From NCBI GenBank assembly GCA_963824985.1, contig CAWGRQ010000026.1:124001-188000 (forward strand): 64,000 bases of DNA, written 5' to 3'. Positions within the stretch are counted from its first letter, which is position 1. Each line of letters starts with the position of its first letter. The notes beneath the pieces are model-generated. The model ran no database searches, was not told the DNA's origin, and worked only from the letters and a program-made list of their open reading frames with translations. Of this stretch, positions 61,215 through 64,000 are shown piece by piece. Source of the stretch: JAFNAG01 sp963824985 (lineage in GTDB: Bacteria; Acidobacteriota; UBA6911). Made by a program: the position numbers and the translations under genes.

Positions 61215-64000
61215 ATGAAACAGCTGGTCTTGTCAGTATTTGTCCTGTCGACCTTTATAAGCTCACTTCCCGCCCAGACCTTTCTTCCACGATCCGATCA
61301 CGGGGCCAGGCTCGAGCCGGTGGGAAGAATCATGAATGGGGCAGGACAATCGACCGACGCATTTCAGAACTACTGGAATGTGATGAAGCCCGGCGAAAAG
61401 CCGATCGTATCGATGTACTATGTCAATTTGAGGGGCGTTCAGAAGCATTGGGCCCGCCAGATCGGCAAGCAATTGCTGCAATACAGCGGAAAGTTTGTCA
61501 TTCCTCAAATCGGCTTGTCGATGACCGTCGACGGCAGTCCCGCCCAGCACTATGAGGGCGATGTCGCATCGGGAATGCTCGACGGCGATATCGCGACGTT
61601 CCTGGACGGTCTGCAGGAACTGGCCATCCCCGTCTATCTCAGAATCGGCTATGAATTTAATGGCCTGAGCTGGAACGGCTATCAATCGCAGCCCTACCAG
61701 CTGGCCTTCCAGCGCATTACGAACAAGATCCGCGAACGAGATCTCGAGGTCGCCACCGTGTGGGATTGTGCCATCGGGGGAACCAACAACTTCATGGATT
61801 ATTATCCGGGAGACGCTTTTGTGGACTGGTTCGGCATTAATCTCTTTTCCGCGGAGCACTTGACTCATCCGGACGCCTACGTCTTTCTTGACCTTGCCGG
61901 CACCCACAACAAGCCGGTCATGATCGGGGAGTCCACGCCGAGGTACGTGGGAGTCCTCAACGGGCAAGCCAGCTGGAACTCCTGGTTTGCACCCTATTTC
62001 AATCTCATCCACGCCCGGCAGGTCATCAAGATGTTTTGCTACATCAATTGGAATTGGAGCCAGTATCCTCAGTGGGCCGATTGGGGAGACTGCCGCATCG
62101 AGAACAACGATTACGTAAAACAGCAGTTCACTCAGGAGATGGATGCTCCCAGTTACCTGCATGTGACCACGGAGAAAGAGTTCCGAAAATTGCTCGCATA
62201 TAGCGACAATGTGGCGCCACCCCCTGTGAGTCAACTGGCCGCCACAACCACTTCCTTTCCGGAAACGCTTCAATGGACGCCGGTAACGGACATTTCCGGC
62301 CTCGCGCACTACCTGATTTACAAGAACGGCAACCTTGCGGGATTTTCGCTGCAGCCGAGTTTTGACGACTTCGACGTCAAGGCCGGCGAGCAGATCTATT
62401 ACGGTGTATCGGCCATGGATCGAGCGGGCAACGAAAGCCCGCATGCAAACATTCTGGTTCAGGTTCCGGGCTCGCTCGACAGAATCAACAACGGCGAGCT
62501 CGACACCGCGAAGGACCTCTGGACCCTCGGCATATTCTCGAGTAATGCCGCGGCGACTTTTGATATCGATTCGACATCCAAACTCTCCGGGCAGAACTCC
62601 GCACACGTAGCGGTCACGAAATCCTCAGGTACGAACTGGCACATACAGCTGCAGCAGTCGATCGCTGTCCGGCGCGGGATGAGTTACCAGATCAGTTTCA
62701 AAGCGCGCGCAAGCGGCGCGGCAAATATCACGGCTGTCGTGCAATCGGACCACTCCCCGTACGACATCTACCTCAACAGTCCGGCGGCGCTCAGCGCCGC
62801 AGCGCAGACATTCTCCGCGACATTCGTGTCCGCCGTCAGTGACACGGCCAACCTCGAGTTCTTCCTCGGAAACATCGGACAGGCCGAAGTGTGGATCGAT
62901 GCCGTCTCGGTGGACGAAACCCGTTCCAACGTGTTGCCATACACATTCGTGAATCAGGGGGGAGTCTCGGATATTTCCGCCGGGTACCCCGGATCCACCC
63001 TTGTTGGATATGCCCGCATCCTGCCGAACGCCGGCAATAGCACGCCCGCGGGCGTGGCAATTTTCGGATTCCGGCAAAACGGCATCCTGGTGACGGAAGC
63101 CGGAGTCCCTGCATCCCCGCTCGTGCGCGAAGGCCGACTGTTCGCCGAAATCGGAGGTCCCGTCAATACGGGGCTGGCGATCGCTAATCCGAACAACCAG
63201 GCAACCTCAATCAACTATTTTTTTACGAATACCAACGGCGATAACTTTGGCGCCGGCAGCACAAGCCTGCCGGCCAACTCACAGACAGCCGTCTTCCTGA
63301 ACCAGGCTCCCTTCAACGGAGGATCTGCTGTAACCGGAACCTTCACTTTCAGCTCAACCCTGCCGGTTTCGGTGGTGGCTCTGCGCGGACTGAATAACGA
63401 ACGCAATGAATTTCTCCTGACAACACTTCCGATAACGGAATTATCGCCGGCTACCGGAGAGAGAATCATCACCCACTTCGCGGACGGCGGGGGGTGGAGC
63501 ACGCAGGTGGTACTGGTTAACCCGACTGATGAGACCATGAGCGGCACCCTGAACTTTTTCAGCCAGGGGAGCGCGACTTCTGCCGGGCAACCCCTGTCTT
63601 TGACGGTCAGCGATCAAATGGCAAGCAGCTTCCTTTATTCGATCCCCCCGAAAAGTGCCAACCGCTTTCTGACGGCCGGTTCAGGAGCTGCCACGCAAGC
63701 AGGATATATACGCATCATCCCCTCCGCCAACAATAAGGCACCTTCAGGATTGGGCGTATTTTCATTCAACATAGGAGGAATCACCATTGCCCAAGCCGGT
63801 GTGCCCGCCATTCCCACCGGAGCTGCTTTCCGCCTTTACGTGGAATCAGCCGGCGTTTTCGGCGCACCGGGATCCATCCAGAGCGGCATTGCCGTAGCCA
63901 ATCTCTCATCCAGCCCCATTGCCGCTGCCTGTGAGTTGACCAACATCGATGGCAGCTCAACAGGACTAGCTGCAAGTGTCACGGTTCCAGCTTCAGGTCA
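61215..64000 (+). CDS. Large secreted GH26-like glycosidase with FnIII, carbohydrate-binding and repeat domains (3' end beyond window)
   Basis: 928 codons are visible, running off the window. The signal peptide is MKQLVLSVFVLSTFISSLPA. The TIM-barrel domain (about 25-325) has a proposed acid/base Glu147 in 'YLRIGYEFNGLSW' and nucleophile Glu239 in 'VMIGESTPRY'. This Glu pair and spacing resemble GH26 beta-mannanase-type enzymes. An FnIII-like domain follows (about 335-417), then a CBM4/9-like beta-sandwich (about 420-567, 'INNGELDTAKDLWTLG'). From about 575 come long repeats rich in Gly, Ser and Asn ('VGYARILPNAGNSTPAG', 'GLAIANPNNQATSINYFF', 'SVVALRGLNNERNEFLLTTLP') that recur in acidobacterial surface proteins. 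Probably degrades a plant or microbial polysaccharide outside the cell. Confidence 0.82.
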   Translation, partial: MKQLVLSVFVLSTFISSLPAQTFLPRSDHGARLEPVGRIMNGAGQSTDAFQNYWNVMKPGEKPIVSMYYVNLRGVQKHWARQIGKQLLQYSGKFVIPQIGLSMTVDGSPAQHYEGDVASGMLDGDIATFLDGLQELAIPVYLRIGYEFNGLSWNGYQSQPYQLAFQRITNKIRERDLEVATVWDCAIGGTNNFMDYYPGDAFVDWFGINLFSAEHLTHPDAYVFLDLAGTHNKPVMIGESTPRYVGVLNGQASWNSWFAPYFNLIHARQVIKMFCYINWNWSQYPQWADWGDCRIENNDYVKQQFTQEMDAPSYLHVTTEKEFRKLLAYSDNVAPPPVSQLAATTTSFPETLQWTPVTDISGLAHYLIYKNGNLAGFSLQPSFDDFDVKAGEQIYYGVSAMDRAGNESPHANILVQVPGSLDRINNGELDTAKDLWTLGIFSSNAAATFDIDSTSKLSGQNSAHVAVTKSSGTNWHIQLQQSIAVRRGMSYQISFKARASGAANITAVVQSDHSPYDIYLNSPAALSAAAQTFSATFVSAVSDTANLEFFLGNIGQAEVWIDAVSVDETRSNVLPYTFVNQGGVSDISAGYPGSTLVGYARILPNAGNSTPAGVAIFGFRQNGILVTEAGVPASPLVREGRLFAEIGGPVNTGLAIANPNNQATSINYFFTNTNGDNFGAGSTSLPANSQTAVFLNQAPFNGGSAVTGTFTFSSTLPVSVVALRGLNNERNEFLLTTLPITELSPATGERIITHFADGGGWSTQVVLVNPTDETMSGTLNFFSQGSATSAGQPLSLTVSDQMASSFLYSIPPKSANRFLTAGSGAATQAGYIRIIPSANNKAPSGLGVFSFNIGGITIAQAGVPAIPTGAAFRLYVESAGVFGAPGSIQSGIAVANLSSSPIAAACELTNIDGSSTGLAASVTVPASG

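Noticed and set aside
61263..62606. Minus-strand open frame of 447 codons
   Set aside because: Antisense to the glycosidase gene, which has a signal peptide and catalytic motifs.

Overview
This is a GC-rich window from an anaerobic, aromatic-compound-degrading bacterium. It is most likely an Acidobacteriota member or a close relative. That placement is an inference from the gene mix: two ADOP-type ABC permeases of about 820 residues, a remnant of an acidobacterial VWA protein, a zinc-ribbon Ser/Thr kinase, a thioester alpha-2-macroglobulin, and a secreted glycosidase with a long repetitive C-terminus. No rRNA or ribosomal-protein gene is present to confirm it. The DNA looks like a chromosomal or metagenome-assembled fragment: many short dispersed inverted repeats, several single-base frameshifts, and genes cut off at both window ends.

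Region 1 (1-24.2 kb) is general chromosome. It holds a C-terminal gene fragment, a secreted S15-type hydrolase, an ADOP permease, an M1 metallopeptidase, a broken VWA gene, a lipid kinase, a Ser/Thr kinase followed by a zinc-ribbon protein, a 2022-residue alpha-2-macroglobulin, a second ADOP permease, two small membrane proteins and a HEAT-repeat protein.

Region 2 (24.2-34.1 kb) is a transition into CoA-ester metabolism. It holds a class I aminotransferase, a BadF/HgdC-type ATPase activator, a sodium/solute symporter pseudogene, an ADP-forming acyl-CoA synthetase, a BcrB/HgdB-like protein, and an SDR-thiolase-DUF35 set that resembles the last steps of benzylsuccinate beta-oxidation.

Region 3 (34.4-57.9 kb) is the core of the window: a class II (tungsten-type, ATP-independent) benzoyl-CoA reductase locus. 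A TetR regulator with a clear promoter and palindrome is translationally coupled to bamB, followed by bamC, bamD, bamE, bamF, a truncated bamG, a frameshifted bamH and bamI. Next come a 3-hydroxyacyl-CoA dehydrogenase/enoyl-CoA hydratase fusion and a thiolase. The opposite strand carries had and oah (bamQ, bamA) with a molybdenum hydroxylase of the 4-hydroxybenzoyl-CoA reductase type. A PanE-like dehydrogenase and dch (bamR) follow on the plus strand. Together these would convert benzoyl-CoA to cyclohexa-1,5-diene-1-carboxyl-CoA (BamB-I), hydrate it (Dch), oxidise it (Had), open the ring (Oah) to 3-hydroxypimelyl-CoA, and begin beta-oxidation (fusion enzyme and thiolase). No obvious AMP-forming benzoate-CoA ligase is in the window.

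Region 4 (57.9-64 kb) is a small mobile or unstable patch. A HigBA toxin-antitoxin pair sits between two truncated copies of one insertion sequence. It is followed by tRNA-Arg(CCG), a DUF3108 protein whose C-terminus is read antisense through the tRNA, and the 5' part of a large secreted GH26-like glycosidase.

At least eight copies of one dispersed palindromic repeat (core GCCACGGATT / AATCCGTGGC) are scattered through the window, two of them inside the bam operon. Three other inverted-repeat-bounded elements occur, one of which appears to have truncated bamG.
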